A DNA stretch of 16,368 bases from an uncultured Oscillospiraceae bacterium (GTDB lineage: Bacteria; Bacillota; Clostridia; Oscillospirales; Oscillospiraceae): positions 1-16,368 of the forward strand of contig CAJOCV010000039.1 of the NCBI GenBank assembly GCA_905233785.1, in the 5' to 3' direction. The notes beneath the pieces are model-generated. The model was given only the letters and a program-made list of their open reading frames with translations. It ran no database searches and was not told where the DNA came from. Numbering within the stretch: position 1 is the stretch's first letter; every line of letters begins with the position of its first letter. The translations under genes were made by a program, and so were the position numbers. Of this stretch, positions 6,628 to 14,034 are shown piece by piece.

Positions 6628-7212
6628 ATGAATATTTGTATTTACGGCGCATCGGGAAATGAACTGGCACAGGAATACTTCGACGACGCCTTTGCCTTGG
6701 GGCAGCGTATGGCTGAGAACAGGCACGCGCTGGTTTTCGGCGGCGGAAACGGCGGACTCATGGGCGCCTGCGCAAGAGGCGCGGCATCGAAAAGCGGGGA
6801 GATCATTGGTATCGCGCCGCGCTTTTTCGACGAGCCGGGCGTGCTTTTCCCCGCTTGCAGCCGCTTTGTTTATACCGAAACCATGCGCGAGCGCAAGGCC
6901 GCCATGGAAGCTGAGAGCGGGGCTTTCATCGTGCTGCCCGGCGGCATTGGCACCTTCGAGGAATTTTTCGAGATCCTGACGCTCAAGCAGCTTGGCCGGC
7001 ACGCAAAGCCCATCGCCGTCCTGAATACGCTGGGTTATTACGGCGATCTGCTGCGCATGCTGGAAACGGCGGTTTCCGGCGGCTTTCTGAGCAGAAGCTG
7101 TCTTGCACTCTTCGCGCTCTGCGATACACCGGAGGAAGCCCTGCAGCATGTTCTGACTGCCCCGGTCGTGACTGGAAGCGTCCGACGCATTGCGGACTAT
7201 ACAAGAAAGTGA
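6628..7212 (+). CDS. LOG family protein (nucleoside 5'-monophosphate phosphoribohydrolase-like, TIGR00730 type)
   Basis: This 194-residue cytoplasmic protein has the Rossmann-type fold of the LOG/YvdD family, whose studied members release a free base from (iso)pentenyladenosine or other nucleoside monophosphates. Diagnostic motifs are the N-terminal ICIYGASGN (residues 3-11), VFGGGNGGLMGACARG (36-51), MRERK (86-90), and the catalytic PGGIGTFEE (104-112). AGGAG lies eight bases before ATG 6628. It has its own promoter and a strong terminator, so it is a single-gene transcript divergent from the metal importer. Bacterial LOG proteins are widespread and often of unknown physiological substrate, so the exact reaction here is open. 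Confidence 0.92.
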   Translation: MNICIYGASGNELAQEYFDDAFALGQRMAENRHALVFGGGNGGLMGACARGAASKSGEIIGIAPRFFDEPGVLFPACSRFVYTETMRERKAAMEAESGAFIVLPGGIGTFEEFFEILTLKQLGRHAKPIAVLNTLGYYGDLLRMLETAVSGGFLSRSCLALFALCDTPEEALQHVLTAPVVTGSVRRIADYTRK

Positions 7213-7224
7213 ATTGTATGAAAT

Positions 7225-7258
7225 CTCCGCGCAGCTATTGAATTGCGCGGAGTTTTTT
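7225..7258 (+). terminator. Intrinsic terminator after the LOG-family gene
   Basis: A perfect 9-bp stem, CTCCGCGCA (7225-7233) with TGCGCGGAG (7244-7252), has a 10-nt loop and is followed by TTTTTT (7253-7258). It lies 13 nt after the stop codon. Confidence 0.93.
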
Positions 7259-7266
7259 GGTATTAT
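7238..7266 (+). promoter_or_regulatory. Candidate promoter of the recJ-rel-dtd cluster
   Basis: -35 TTGAAT (7238-7243) and -10 TATTAT (7261-7266) are 17 bases apart. The -35 lies in the loop of the preceding terminator hairpin, and the spacer is the 3' stem plus its T-run. The start near 7273 would leave a 27-nt leader to the recJ ATG. Confidence 0.6.
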
Positions 7267-7299
7267 ACTTCAATATAGAAACAGATACAGGAATCGCTT

Positions 7300-9309
7300 A
7301 TGAATCGAAAGGAATGGACAATTCCATATTCCCGCCCTGTCGTCGCGCCGGAGCTGCAGTATGCGGGCTACGGCCCGCTGCTGGCAGCCGTTTTGACGCT
7401 GCGCGGCGTCACTACGGCAGAGGCGGCTCACAAGCTCATTGAGGGCGGAACAGAGTGCTTGTACGATCCGATGCTCCTAAACGGCATGGCAGCCGCCCGC
7501 GCCCGCGTGGAGCAGGCCATCCGTCAGCGTGAAACCGTTGCGGTCTACGGCGACTATGATGTTGACGGTATTACCTCCACCTGTCTTGTGACGGATTATC
7601 TGCGCTCCCGCGGACTCCGGTGCATCCCTTATATCCCCGACCGGGGCGAAGAGGGCTACGGTCTCAACGCCTTTGCGTTGGACGCGCTGCATGAGCAGGA
7701 CGTAACGCTTGTCATCACGGTGGACTGCGGCATCACCGCGGTAGAGGAGACAGAGTACGCCCGCTCGCTGGGCATGGACGTCATTATTACCGACCACCAC
7801 GAGTGCAAGACCGGGTCACTGCCCAACGCAGTGGCTGTCATCGACTGCAAACTGGAGGGCGACCCTTACCCCAATACCAGTCTCGCAGGCGTAGGTGTTG
7901 CGCTCAAATTGGTCAGCGCCTGCGACGGTGACGGGGAGAAAATGCTCACGCGCTACGCGGATCTGGTAGCCGTCGGCACGGTGGCGGACGTAATGCCCCT
8001 GGTGGACGAGAACCGCTATCTTGTTCGCAGAGGGCTCCAAAAGCTGGAGCGACAGCCGCGGCCGGGCTTTGCCGCCATGCTGCGAGAGGCGAGTGTCGAT
8101 GTCAGGCATCTCACCGCCTCAGCCATCGGCTTCTCCGTCGCGCCGCGCTTAAACGCCGCGGGACGCCTGGGACAGGCTTTCAAGGCCGCGCGGCTTCTCA
8201 TGTGCAGAGAAGAAGGCGAGGCCACTGCGCTTGCCTCCGAGCTTTGCGAATTGAATCGTCAGCGTCAGAGCATCGAGACCGAGATTTGGCAGGAAGCGCA
8301 GGCCAGACTCAAGGACATTACGCCGGGCGAACCCATTGTGCTGGCAAGCGACCGCTGGCACCAGGGTGTCATCGGAATCGCCGCCTCCCGTCTGGCCGAG
8401 CAGTTCGGCGTCCCCGCCATTATGATCTGCCTGATGGGCGATCAGGGCAAGGGCTCCTGCCGCAGCTACGGCGGCTTCAATCTCTACGACGCGCTCTCCG
8501 CCTGTTCCGAGCATCTGCTGGGCTTCGGCGGGCACGCGCTGGCCGCCGGGCTCACCATTGCCCCGGAGAAGATCGACGATTTTCGCCGCGCGCTCGCGGC
8601 ATACTACCACAGCCACAAGCCCCCGGAGCAGCCGGAGGTCAGGTGTGACCTTCTGATTCGTGATCCTTCGCTTTTGAGCATCGAAAACGTGCGGGAGCTG
8701 GATCTTCTGGAGCCTTATGGCAACGGAAACCTCAGGCCGATCTTTTGCCTGTCGGACGTGGAGCTTGAAGCAGTCTCCGACGTAGGAAACGGAAGACACA
8801 TGCGCGTGCGCATCCGTATGGATCGGGCGCGCTTTGAGGGAATATTCTTTTCCCACAGTTCCGAAGCCCTGGGGCTGCGCGAGGGAGATCGTGTCGATCT
8901 GGCCTTCACCCCTCAAATCAACGACTACCGTGGCCATGTCTCTGTGCAGCTTCTGCTCACAGGGGCTCGAAAGCACAGCCCCGGCGCTCTCTGCAGCGAG
9001 ATTTTGAGCGGGCGGCGCGAAAGCCTCTGGGCCGCGGCGGATTACTGCCCGGAGCGGGCAGACTTTGTTCGCATCTGGAAAGAGCTCTGCAGCAAGCATC
9101 CCCTGCCCGATACGCTTTCGGAGCTGATCGCTCTTTGCCCTGACGGTATGACGCCGGAGAGTTTCTGCGTGTGTCTGATGGCTTTTCGGGAGGCCGGACT
9201 CCTGGACGGTGGAAACGGCGTCTTCGGCGCCAGCCGCGCAGTCATTGAGGGAAAGGCCGATCTGGAGGCCACCGCTATTATGCGCGGTCTGCGGCACATG
9301 ACGCTTTAA
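7300..9309 (+). CDS. recJ: Single-stranded-DNA-specific exonuclease RecJ
   Basis: RecJ degrades single-stranded DNA 5' to 3' in recombination, mismatch and base-excision repair. The 669-residue protein has the DHH phosphoesterase motifs DYDVDG (residues 85-90), VDCG (141-144) and TDHHE (164-168) carrying the metal-binding aspartates and histidines, then the DHHA1 motif GFGGHALAAG (408-417) for substrate binding. A beta-rich OB-fold region follows at about 455-555, then a C-terminal extension of roughly 110 residues. The size is intermediate between E. coli RecJ (577) and the longer Bacillus proteins. AGGA stands seven bases before ATG 7300. It is the first gene of a cluster with rel (15-bp gap) and dtd, an order common in Clostridia. 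The start after the LOG terminator has its own candidate promoter. Confidence 0.96.
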   Translation: MNRKEWTIPYSRPVVAPELQYAGYGPLLAAVLTLRGVTTAEAAHKLIEGGTECLYDPMLLNGMAAARARVEQAIRQRETVAVYGDYDVDGITSTCLVTDYLRSRGLRCIPYIPDRGEEGYGLNAFALDALHEQDVTLVITVDCGITAVEETEYARSLGMDVIITDHHECKTGSLPNAVAVIDCKLEGDPYPNTSLAGVGVALKLVSACDGDGEKMLTRYADLVAVGTVADVMPLVDENRYLVRRGLQKLERQPRPGFAAMLREASVDVRHLTASAIGFSVAPRLNAAGRLGQAFKAARLLMCREEGEATALASELCELNRQRQSIETEIWQEAQARLKDITPGEPIVLASDRWHQGVIGIAASRLAEQFGVPAIMICLMGDQGKGSCRSYGGFNLYDALSACSEHLLGFGGHALAAGLTIAPEKIDDFRRALAAYYHSHKPPEQPEVRCDLLIRDPSLLSIENVRELDLLEPYGNGNLRPIFCLSDVELEAVSDVGNGRHMRVRIRMDRARFEGIFFSHSSEALGLREGDRVDLAFTPQINDYRGHVSVQLLLTGARKHSPGALCSEILSGRRESLWAAADYCPERADFVRIWKELCSKHPLPDTLSELIALCPDGMTPESFCVCLMAFREAGLLDGGNGVFGASRAVIEGKADLEATAIMRGLRHMTL

Positions 9310-9324
9310 CGGGAGGACAAAACC

Positions 9325-11562
9325 ATGGCTGAGGAAGAGAGAAAACTGAACACGCCTCTTGACCCGGACGCGATGTTCGCGGCGTTGGAGGAGAAAATCC
9401 GTGCCGGCAGCCATCCGATGGACATGGAGCGCATCCGCGCGGCCTATGACATGGCGCGCACGGCGCATGCCGGACAGCTGCGCAAGGACGGTTCGCCCTA
9501 TGTAACCCATTGTGTGGCGGCGGCGGACATCTCCGTTGATCTGGGGCTGGACGAGGATTCGATCATCGCCGCGCTGCTGCACGACGTAATTGAGGATACC
9601 GCCATGACCCACGCCGACATTGCCCACCGCTTCGGCAATGCGGTCGCGGATATTGTGGAGGGCGTCACGAAGCTGACGCGCATGCAGTACGCCACCAAGG
9701 AAGAGGAGCAGATGGAGAATCTGCGCAAGATGCTCATGGCCATGGCCAAGGACATCCGCGTCATCCTCATCAAAATTGCAGACCGTCTGCACAATATGCG
9801 CACCATGGCCTACCAAACAGCGGAGAAGCAGCGCTCGAAGTCCCTTGAGACGATGGAGATTTACGCCCCCATCGCCCACCGCCTCGGTATGCAGCAGGCC
9901 AAATGGGAGCTGGAGGATCTGGCGCTGCAATACCTTGACCCGCAGGGCTACAAGGAGATCACCGAGTGGCTGGATGCGAAAATGCCCACGCTGGAGGGCT
10001 TCATGGACAGCATGAAGGCCAAAATTCAGTCCGGTTTGGAAGCCGAAGGCATCCAGTGCACCATCTTTTGCCGCATCAAGCACGTTTACTCCATCTACCG
10101 CAAGATGTACGCGCAGAAGCTCGATATGAACGGCATCTTCGACCTCTGCGCCTTCCGCGTGATCGTAGACACGATCCCGGACTGCTACAATGTCCTCGGC
10201 GTGATCCACTACATGTTCAAACCCGTCCCCGGGCGCTTCAAGGACTATATCTCCACCCCAAAGCCAAATATGTATCAAAGTGTGCACACCACGGTCATCG
10301 GCTCCGAGGGTATCCCGTTTGAGGTGCAGATCCGCACCTGGGATATGCACCGCACCGCCGAATACGGCATTGCCGCCCACTGGAAATACAAGATGGGCGA
10401 CGGCAGCGCCGCGCTGCGGCAGGGGGATGAAGATAAATTTGCCTGGATCCGCCGTCTGCTCGAAAGTCAGCAGGAATCCGACGCCCAGGATTTTGTACAC
10501 GATCTGAAAATCGACATGTTTGCCGATGAGGTCTTTGTCTTCTCCCCGAAGGGGGATGTCATCAATCTCCCCGCCGGAGCAACGCCCATCGACTTTGCCT
10601 ATTGTATCCATTCCGACGTCGGCAACCACATGGTCGGCGCAAAGGTCAACGGCCGCATCGTCACTTACGACTATGTGCTTCAAAACGGCGACATTGTGGA
10701 GATCCGCACCTCCAAATCCGCCCCCGGCCCCAGCCGTGACTGGCTGAATCTGGTAAAAAGTGGATCGGCCCGCACCAAGATCAAGCAATGGTATAAAAAG
10801 GAGCGCCGGGAGGAAAACATCTTCCGAGGCCGCGAAATGCTGGAGGATGAGCTCAAGCATAACGAACTCACGCTGGAAGACGTGTCGGATGAGGAGCTTA
10901 TCACGCCCATTCTCAAGCGTCTGAGCTTCAACGCGGTAGACGATCTCTATGCCGCGATCGGCTACGGCGGCGTCACGGCGGCGCGGGTTGTCAACCGGCT
11001 GCGCGACGAGCTCAAAAACGTCAACGCCGAGCGCAAGACCGCCATCGACAAGATCAACCAGGCCGCCGAGCGCCGCGAGGAGAAGGCGAAGAAGGAGGGC
11101 AAGGCCGTCCACGGCATTCTTGTGGAAGGGCTGGACAACTGCCTCATTAAATTCTCCCGCTGCTGCACACCGGTTCCGGGGGACGACATCATCGGCTTCA
11201 TCACGCGCGGGCAGGGCGTATCCATCCATCGGCGGGACTGCCACAACTACCAGCAGCGTTTGGCGCATCCTGAGCAGGAGCAGCGTTGGATCCGCGTCTC
11301 CTGGGCAAGCGAGATCACCGACAGTTATGTGACCAATGTCACCATTGCGTCGAAGGATCGCTCCGGACTTGTCATGGACATCGCCACCGTGCTCAACACC
11401 TTGAACGCCAAGGTGCGCACGCTCTCCTCCCGCACCCTTGGCGCCGGGCTTGCGCTCACCGTGGTAACGCTCGAAGTGAAGAACGCGGGGGAACTCAAAT
11501 ATATCATGAACAGGCTGTCCTCCGTCCCCAGCGTCACCGAGGTGACGCGAAACGGAGCGTGA
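9325..11562 (+). CDS. rel: Bifunctional (p)ppGpp synthetase/hydrolase (Rel/SpoT homologue)
   Basis: This 745-residue long RSH enzyme makes and degrades the alarmone (p)ppGpp from ATP and GTP/GDP. The N-terminal HD hydrolase domain is intact: His48, His62 as candidate ligands, the HDVIED box at 86-91 and ADRLHNMRT at 152-160. The synthetase domain has RFKD (304-307), the RXKD form associated with bifunctional enzymes, YQSVHTT (317-323) and FEVQIRT (332-338). A TGS domain follows at about 398-460, a cysteine-containing zinc-finger region with Cys613-Cys614, His635 and Cys639, and an ACT domain at about 668-743. GGGAGG lies eight bases before ATG 9325, 15 bp after recJ. Domain order and length are those of ribosome-associated Rel, so I expect both activities. 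Confidence 0.97.
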   Translation: MAEEERKLNTPLDPDAMFAALEEKIRAGSHPMDMERIRAAYDMARTAHAGQLRKDGSPYVTHCVAAADISVDLGLDEDSIIAALLHDVIEDTAMTHADIAHRFGNAVADIVEGVTKLTRMQYATKEEEQMENLRKMLMAMAKDIRVILIKIADRLHNMRTMAYQTAEKQRSKSLETMEIYAPIAHRLGMQQAKWELEDLALQYLDPQGYKEITEWLDAKMPTLEGFMDSMKAKIQSGLEAEGIQCTIFCRIKHVYSIYRKMYAQKLDMNGIFDLCAFRVIVDTIPDCYNVLGVIHYMFKPVPGRFKDYISTPKPNMYQSVHTTVIGSEGIPFEVQIRTWDMHRTAEYGIAAHWKYKMGDGSAALRQGDEDKFAWIRRLLESQQESDAQDFVHDLKIDMFADEVFVFSPKGDVINLPAGATPIDFAYCIHSDVGNHMVGAKVNGRIVTYDYVLQNGDIVEIRTSKSAPGPSRDWLNLVKSGSARTKIKQWYKKERREENIFRGREMLEDELKHNELTLEDVSDEELITPILKRLSFNAVDDLYAAIGYGGVTAARVVNRLRDELKNVNAERKTAIDKINQAAERREEKAKKEGKAVHGILVEGLDNCLIKFSRCCTPVPGDDIIGFITRGQGVSIHRRDCHNYQQRLAHPEQEQRWIRVSWASEITDSYVTNVTIASKDRSGLVMDIATVLNTLNAKVRTLSSRTLGAGLALTVVTLEVKNAGELKYIMNRLSSVPSVTEVTRNGA

Positions 11563-11584
11563 AGAGTTTTTTGAGGAAAAAAGT

Positions 11585-12028
11585 ATGCGAGCTGTTGTTA
11601 CAAGAGTAAAGAACGCGTCTGTTGTCATTGACGGGGAAACGCGCGGCGAGATCGGCGTCGGCTTTCTGGTGCTGCTTGGCGTGCACGAGGACGATACCGA
11701 GGCGGAGGCCAAAAAGATCGCGGACAAGCTCTGCGGGCTGCGGGTCTTCGAGGACGCAAACGGCAAGATGAACGTAAACCCTGCGGACGCGGGCGCCAAG
11801 ATGCTCATCATCAGTCAGTTCACACTCTTTGCCGACTGCCGCTCCCGTCGCCCGGGCTTTTCCCACGCCGCGCGCCCCGACACCGCGATCCCGCTTTATG
11901 AGCTGGTGATCCGGGAGTGCCGCGAGCGGGGCTTCACCGTGGAGACCGGCGAATTCGGCGCCGATATGCAGGTTTTCAGTCAGAACGACGGGCCTGTGAC
12001 CATATTGCTTGATACCAAGGAGCTTTAA
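11585..12028 (+). CDS. dtd: D-aminoacyl-tRNA deacylase (DTD1)
   Basis: This 147-residue enzyme removes D-amino acids (and glycine mischarged on tRNA-Ala) from tRNA, a proofreading step in translation. The two active-site motifs are present: SQFTLF (77-82) and NDGPVT (134-139), the latter carrying the Gly-cisPro pair that rejects L-amino acids. The length matches the family. GAGG lies eight bases before ATG 11585, 22 bp after rel, so it is co-transcribed with rel and recJ. The stop codon TAA (12026-12028) is formed inside the TTAA edge of the second MITE-like copy, so the last codon or two may have been set by the insertion; the protein is still full length. Confidence 0.96.
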   Translation: MRAVVTRVKNASVVIDGETRGEIGVGFLVLLGVHEDDTEAEAKKIADKLCGLRVFEDANGKMNVNPADAGAKMLIISQFTLFADCRSRRPGFSHAARPDTAIPLYELVIRECRERGFTVETGEFGADMQVFSQNDGPVTILLDTKEL

Positions 12029-12170
12029 GGCAACACCGCACAATACGCCTGCGGCATCTTCCGGAAAAACCGTGCCCTGATTTCGTCACTTTTTCTTGCA
12101 ATACACAAAGTATTCCTGCGAAAAAGTGCCATCATCAGAACTCGGTTTTTCTCGGAATCTGCTCTTGCCG
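12025..12170 (-). mobile_element. MITE-like palindromic element, copy 2 (one end lost)
   Basis: This copy matches copy 1 (6366-6533) in inverted orientation over about 146 bp, with only a few differences: one around the hairpin tip and two single bases. The left end keeps the full terminal repeat (12025-12047). The right end stops after CTCTTGCCG at 12170, where the last ~22 bp are replaced by unrelated sequence. The stem near the tip is better preserved here: CACTTTTTC pairs perfectly with GAAAAAGTG. It encodes no convincing protein; short open frames through it are by-products of the palindrome. Confidence 0.85.
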
Positions 12171-12204
12171 CACCCCTTGTATGGGACTGTAAAGGCAGAT
12201 AAAA

Positions 12205-12297
12205 CTCACGCTGATCGCACACGACGCACGGGAGACGCGCCGTGTTTGGTCGGCGTGAGGCCTCGCTAAGCTCGGCTTAGGGTGTTTTTGCCGAGGC
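12205..12297 (+). other. Structured intergenic region upstream of the hydrolase gene
   Basis: The space from 12029 to 12355 has no gene. Beyond the MITE-like copy, 12205-12227 and 12237-12259 form a 23-position imperfect stem (18 Watson-Crick and 3 wobble pairs) with a 9-nt loop. Next come CTAAGC/GCTTAG (12266-12280) and an outer GCCTCG/CGAGGC pair (12260-12265 with 12292-12297). It may be a second degenerate repeat or an RNA leader for the hydrolase. A weak -35/-10 pair (TTGTAT, TAAAAC at about 12175-12203) precedes it but is not convincing. Confidence 0.5.
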
Positions 12298-12355
12298 AGA
12301 GCCCCGTCAAAAACAGATTTGAAAAATGTTAACCCCTCTTCAAAGGAGCTATGAG

Positions 12356-12967
12356 ATGCTGATTAAAACCATTCCTGTCGGCCAGCTGGAAACCAACTGC
12401 TATGTCGTCACCGACGAAGCGACGCTCGACTGCGCCGTGATTGATCCCGGCGATGAATCCAATGCCCTTCTCGACTATCTGGAGGAGCACCGGCTTCACT
12501 GCCGCGCGATCCTGCTCACCCACGGGCACTATGACCATGTGGGCGCGGTGGAGTCTGTACAGGAGGAGACCGGCGCGAAGGTCTATCTGAACGCGCTGGA
12601 CGACAAGAAGAATAACGAGAGCTACCACTTTCCCTACACACTCCCGGAAAACGGCAGCTATTACGCCGACGGCGACAGCGTGGAGGTCGGTTCTTTGCGC
12701 TTTGAGGTCATCGGCACCCCGGGTCACACGCGCGGCGGCGTAACGCTCAAGGTGGAAAACGCCCTCTTCACCGGCGATACGCTCTTTAAGGGAAGCTGCG
12801 GACGCACCGACCTTCCCGGCGGCGACTTGGAGCAGGAGCTGAAAAGCCTGCGTCGCCTCTGTTCCCTGCCGGGCGATTATGAGGTCTACCCCGGTCACAT
12901 GGACAGCAGCACGCTGTCAAGGGAACGCATGTTTAATTATTACTGCAGACTCGCAATGAACCGATAA
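12356..12967 (+). CDS. Metallo-beta-lactamase-fold hydrolase (glyoxalase II-like)
   Basis: This 203-residue cytoplasmic hydrolase has the binuclear metal site of the glyoxalase II-like family: THGHYDH (55-61) giving His56, His58, Asp60 and His61, then His124 in GTPGHTRGG, bridging Asp141 in FTGDTLF, and His181 in YPGHMD. The usual PGHGP motif reads PGHMDSST. Family members cleave thioesters such as hydroxyacyl-thiols, but many bacterial members have unknown substrates, so no gene symbol is given. I chose ATG 12356 because AAAGGAG lies seven bases upstream; the in-frame ATG at 12326 would add ten unrelated residues and has no ribosome site. This gene often follows dtd in Clostridia; here the MITE-like copy and a structured spacer separate them. 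Confidence 0.93.
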   Translation: MLIKTIPVGQLETNCYVVTDEATLDCAVIDPGDESNALLDYLEEHRLHCRAILLTHGHYDHVGAVESVQEETGAKVYLNALDDKKNNESYHFPYTLPENGSYYADGDSVEVGSLRFEVIGTPGHTRGGVTLKVENALFTGDTLFKGSCGRTDLPGGDLEQELKSLRRLCSLPGDYEVYPGHMDSSTLSRERMFNYYCRLAMNR

Positions 12968-12969
12968 GA

Positions 12970-13068
12970 GCTTCCCCCAGGGGGGAAGTGCCCGAAGGGC
13001 GATAGGGGTACACAGAAGAACCGACACCCCCTCACCCGCTGTGCGGGAGCTCCCCCCCGAGGGGGAGC
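12970..13068. repeat. GC-rich palindromic intergenic repeat (two diverged inverted halves)
   Basis: Four hairpins lie in a row: CTTCCCCC/GGGGGAAG (12971-12988), GCCC/GGGC (12990-13000), CCCGC/GCGGG (13035-13047) and GCTCCCCC/GGGGGAGC (13049-13068). The second half is a diverged reverse complement of the first, so the whole is an imperfect inverted repeat around an AT-richer centre. No T-run follows. Its end lies a few bases before the ribosome site of the next gene. Confidence 0.7.
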
Positions 13069-13088
13069 CAATATGGAAAGGAGATTAT

Positions 13089-13994
13089 ATGGAACCGACA
13101 CTCGTCATTCTCGCCGCCGGCATGGGCAGCCGCTTCGGCGGACTCAAGCAGATCACCGCCGTGGACGATCACGGTCACGCAATCATCGACTTTTCGCTGT
13201 TTGACGCCTACCGCGCAGGCTTTCGCAAGGTGGCCTTCATCATCAAGCATGAGATCGAGGCCGACTTCAAGGCCGCTGTGGGCAGGCGCATGGAGAAGTA
13301 TTTCGACGTGAAGTACGTCTTTCAGCAGCTCGATAAGCTGCCGGAGGGCTACGCTGTCCCCGAAGGCCGCGTCAAGCCCTGGGGCACCGGTCACGCCGTG
13401 CTCTGCGCCAAGGACGCGGTGGACGGCCCCTTTGCCGTTATCAACGCCGATGATTTTTACGGCCCCAGCGCCTACAAGACGCTGTATGACTATCTGACGA
13501 GCGAACACCCGGTCAACGAGCACGCCATGGTCGCCTACGAGCTTCGCAACACCGTCACCGAGCACGGCACCGTCGCCCGCGGCATCTGCCAGGTGGAAAA
13601 CGGCCTGCTGACCGACGTGGTGGAGCGCACCAAAATCAAGAAGGACGGCGCCAACGCCGCCTACACGGAAGACGGCGAGACCTGGACGGCGCTTGACGGC
13701 GGCTGCCCTGTGTCCATGAACTTCTGGGGCTTTGGCAAGTCCATGATGGAGGAGCTCGAGCGCCGCTTCCCGGCATGGCTGGACGAGAACCTGCCGAAAA
13801 ACCCCGTGAAGTGCGAGTACTTCCTGCCCTTTGTGGCAAACGCCCTCATCCAGGAGGGCGAAGGCAGCGTGCGCGTGCTCAACTGCCACGAGACCTGGCA
13901 CGGCATCACCTACCGCGAGGACATGCCCGACGTGGTGGCCTATATCGCATCCCTGCGGGAAAAAGGCGTCTATCCCGAAGCGCTTCTCGATTGA
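13089..13994 (+). CDS. Sugar-phosphate-type nucleotidyltransferase
   Basis: This 301-residue protein carries a nucleotide-binding N-terminus, LAAGMGSRFGGLKQ (residues 8-21), the form of the GxGxR signature of hexose-1-phosphate nucleotidyltransferases. GTGHAV (99-104) and VINADDFYG (117-125) follow, the aspartates being the expected metal ligands. ALDGGCPVSMNFWGF near 200-215 may line the sugar site. The family joins a sugar phosphate to an NTP to make an activated sugar; which sugar and which NTP cannot be read. ATG 13089 has AAAGGAG five bases upstream; an in-frame start at 13041 would translate the palindromic repeat and is rejected. galE follows 40 bp downstream, pointing to nucleotide-sugar supply for glycan or exopolysaccharide synthesis. 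Confidence 0.85.
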   Translation: MEPTLVILAAGMGSRFGGLKQITAVDDHGHAIIDFSLFDAYRAGFRKVAFIIKHEIEADFKAAVGRRMEKYFDVKYVFQQLDKLPEGYAVPEGRVKPWGTGHAVLCAKDAVDGPFAVINADDFYGPSAYKTLYDYLTSEHPVNEHAMVAYELRNTVTEHGTVARGICQVENGLLTDVVERTKIKKDGANAAYTEDGETWTALDGGCPVSMNFWGFGKSMMEELERRFPAWLDENLPKNPVKCEYFLPFVANALIQEGEGSVRVLNCHETWHGITYREDMPDVVAYIASLREKGVYPEALLD

Positions 13995-14034
13995 TTGGTT
14001 TACATAAAACAATTTACATAAAGGAGTTTTTGCC

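Noticed and set aside
8149..11811. A 1220-codon open frame on the minus strand opposite recJ, rel and dtd
   Set aside because: It is antisense to three clear genes, resembles no family, and its length follows from GC-rich codon use in the sense genes.
12175..12203. Promoter TTGTAT/TAAAAC before the hydrolase gene
   Set aside because: Spacing is right, but the hexamers match the consensus at only three and four positions, and the start would lie 150 nt before the gene.
12025..12222. A 65-codon minus-strand frame through the second MITE-like copy, partly matching a frame in the first
   Set aside because: The shared peptide follows from the shared repeat sequence; the frame differs in extent between copies and has no ribosome site.
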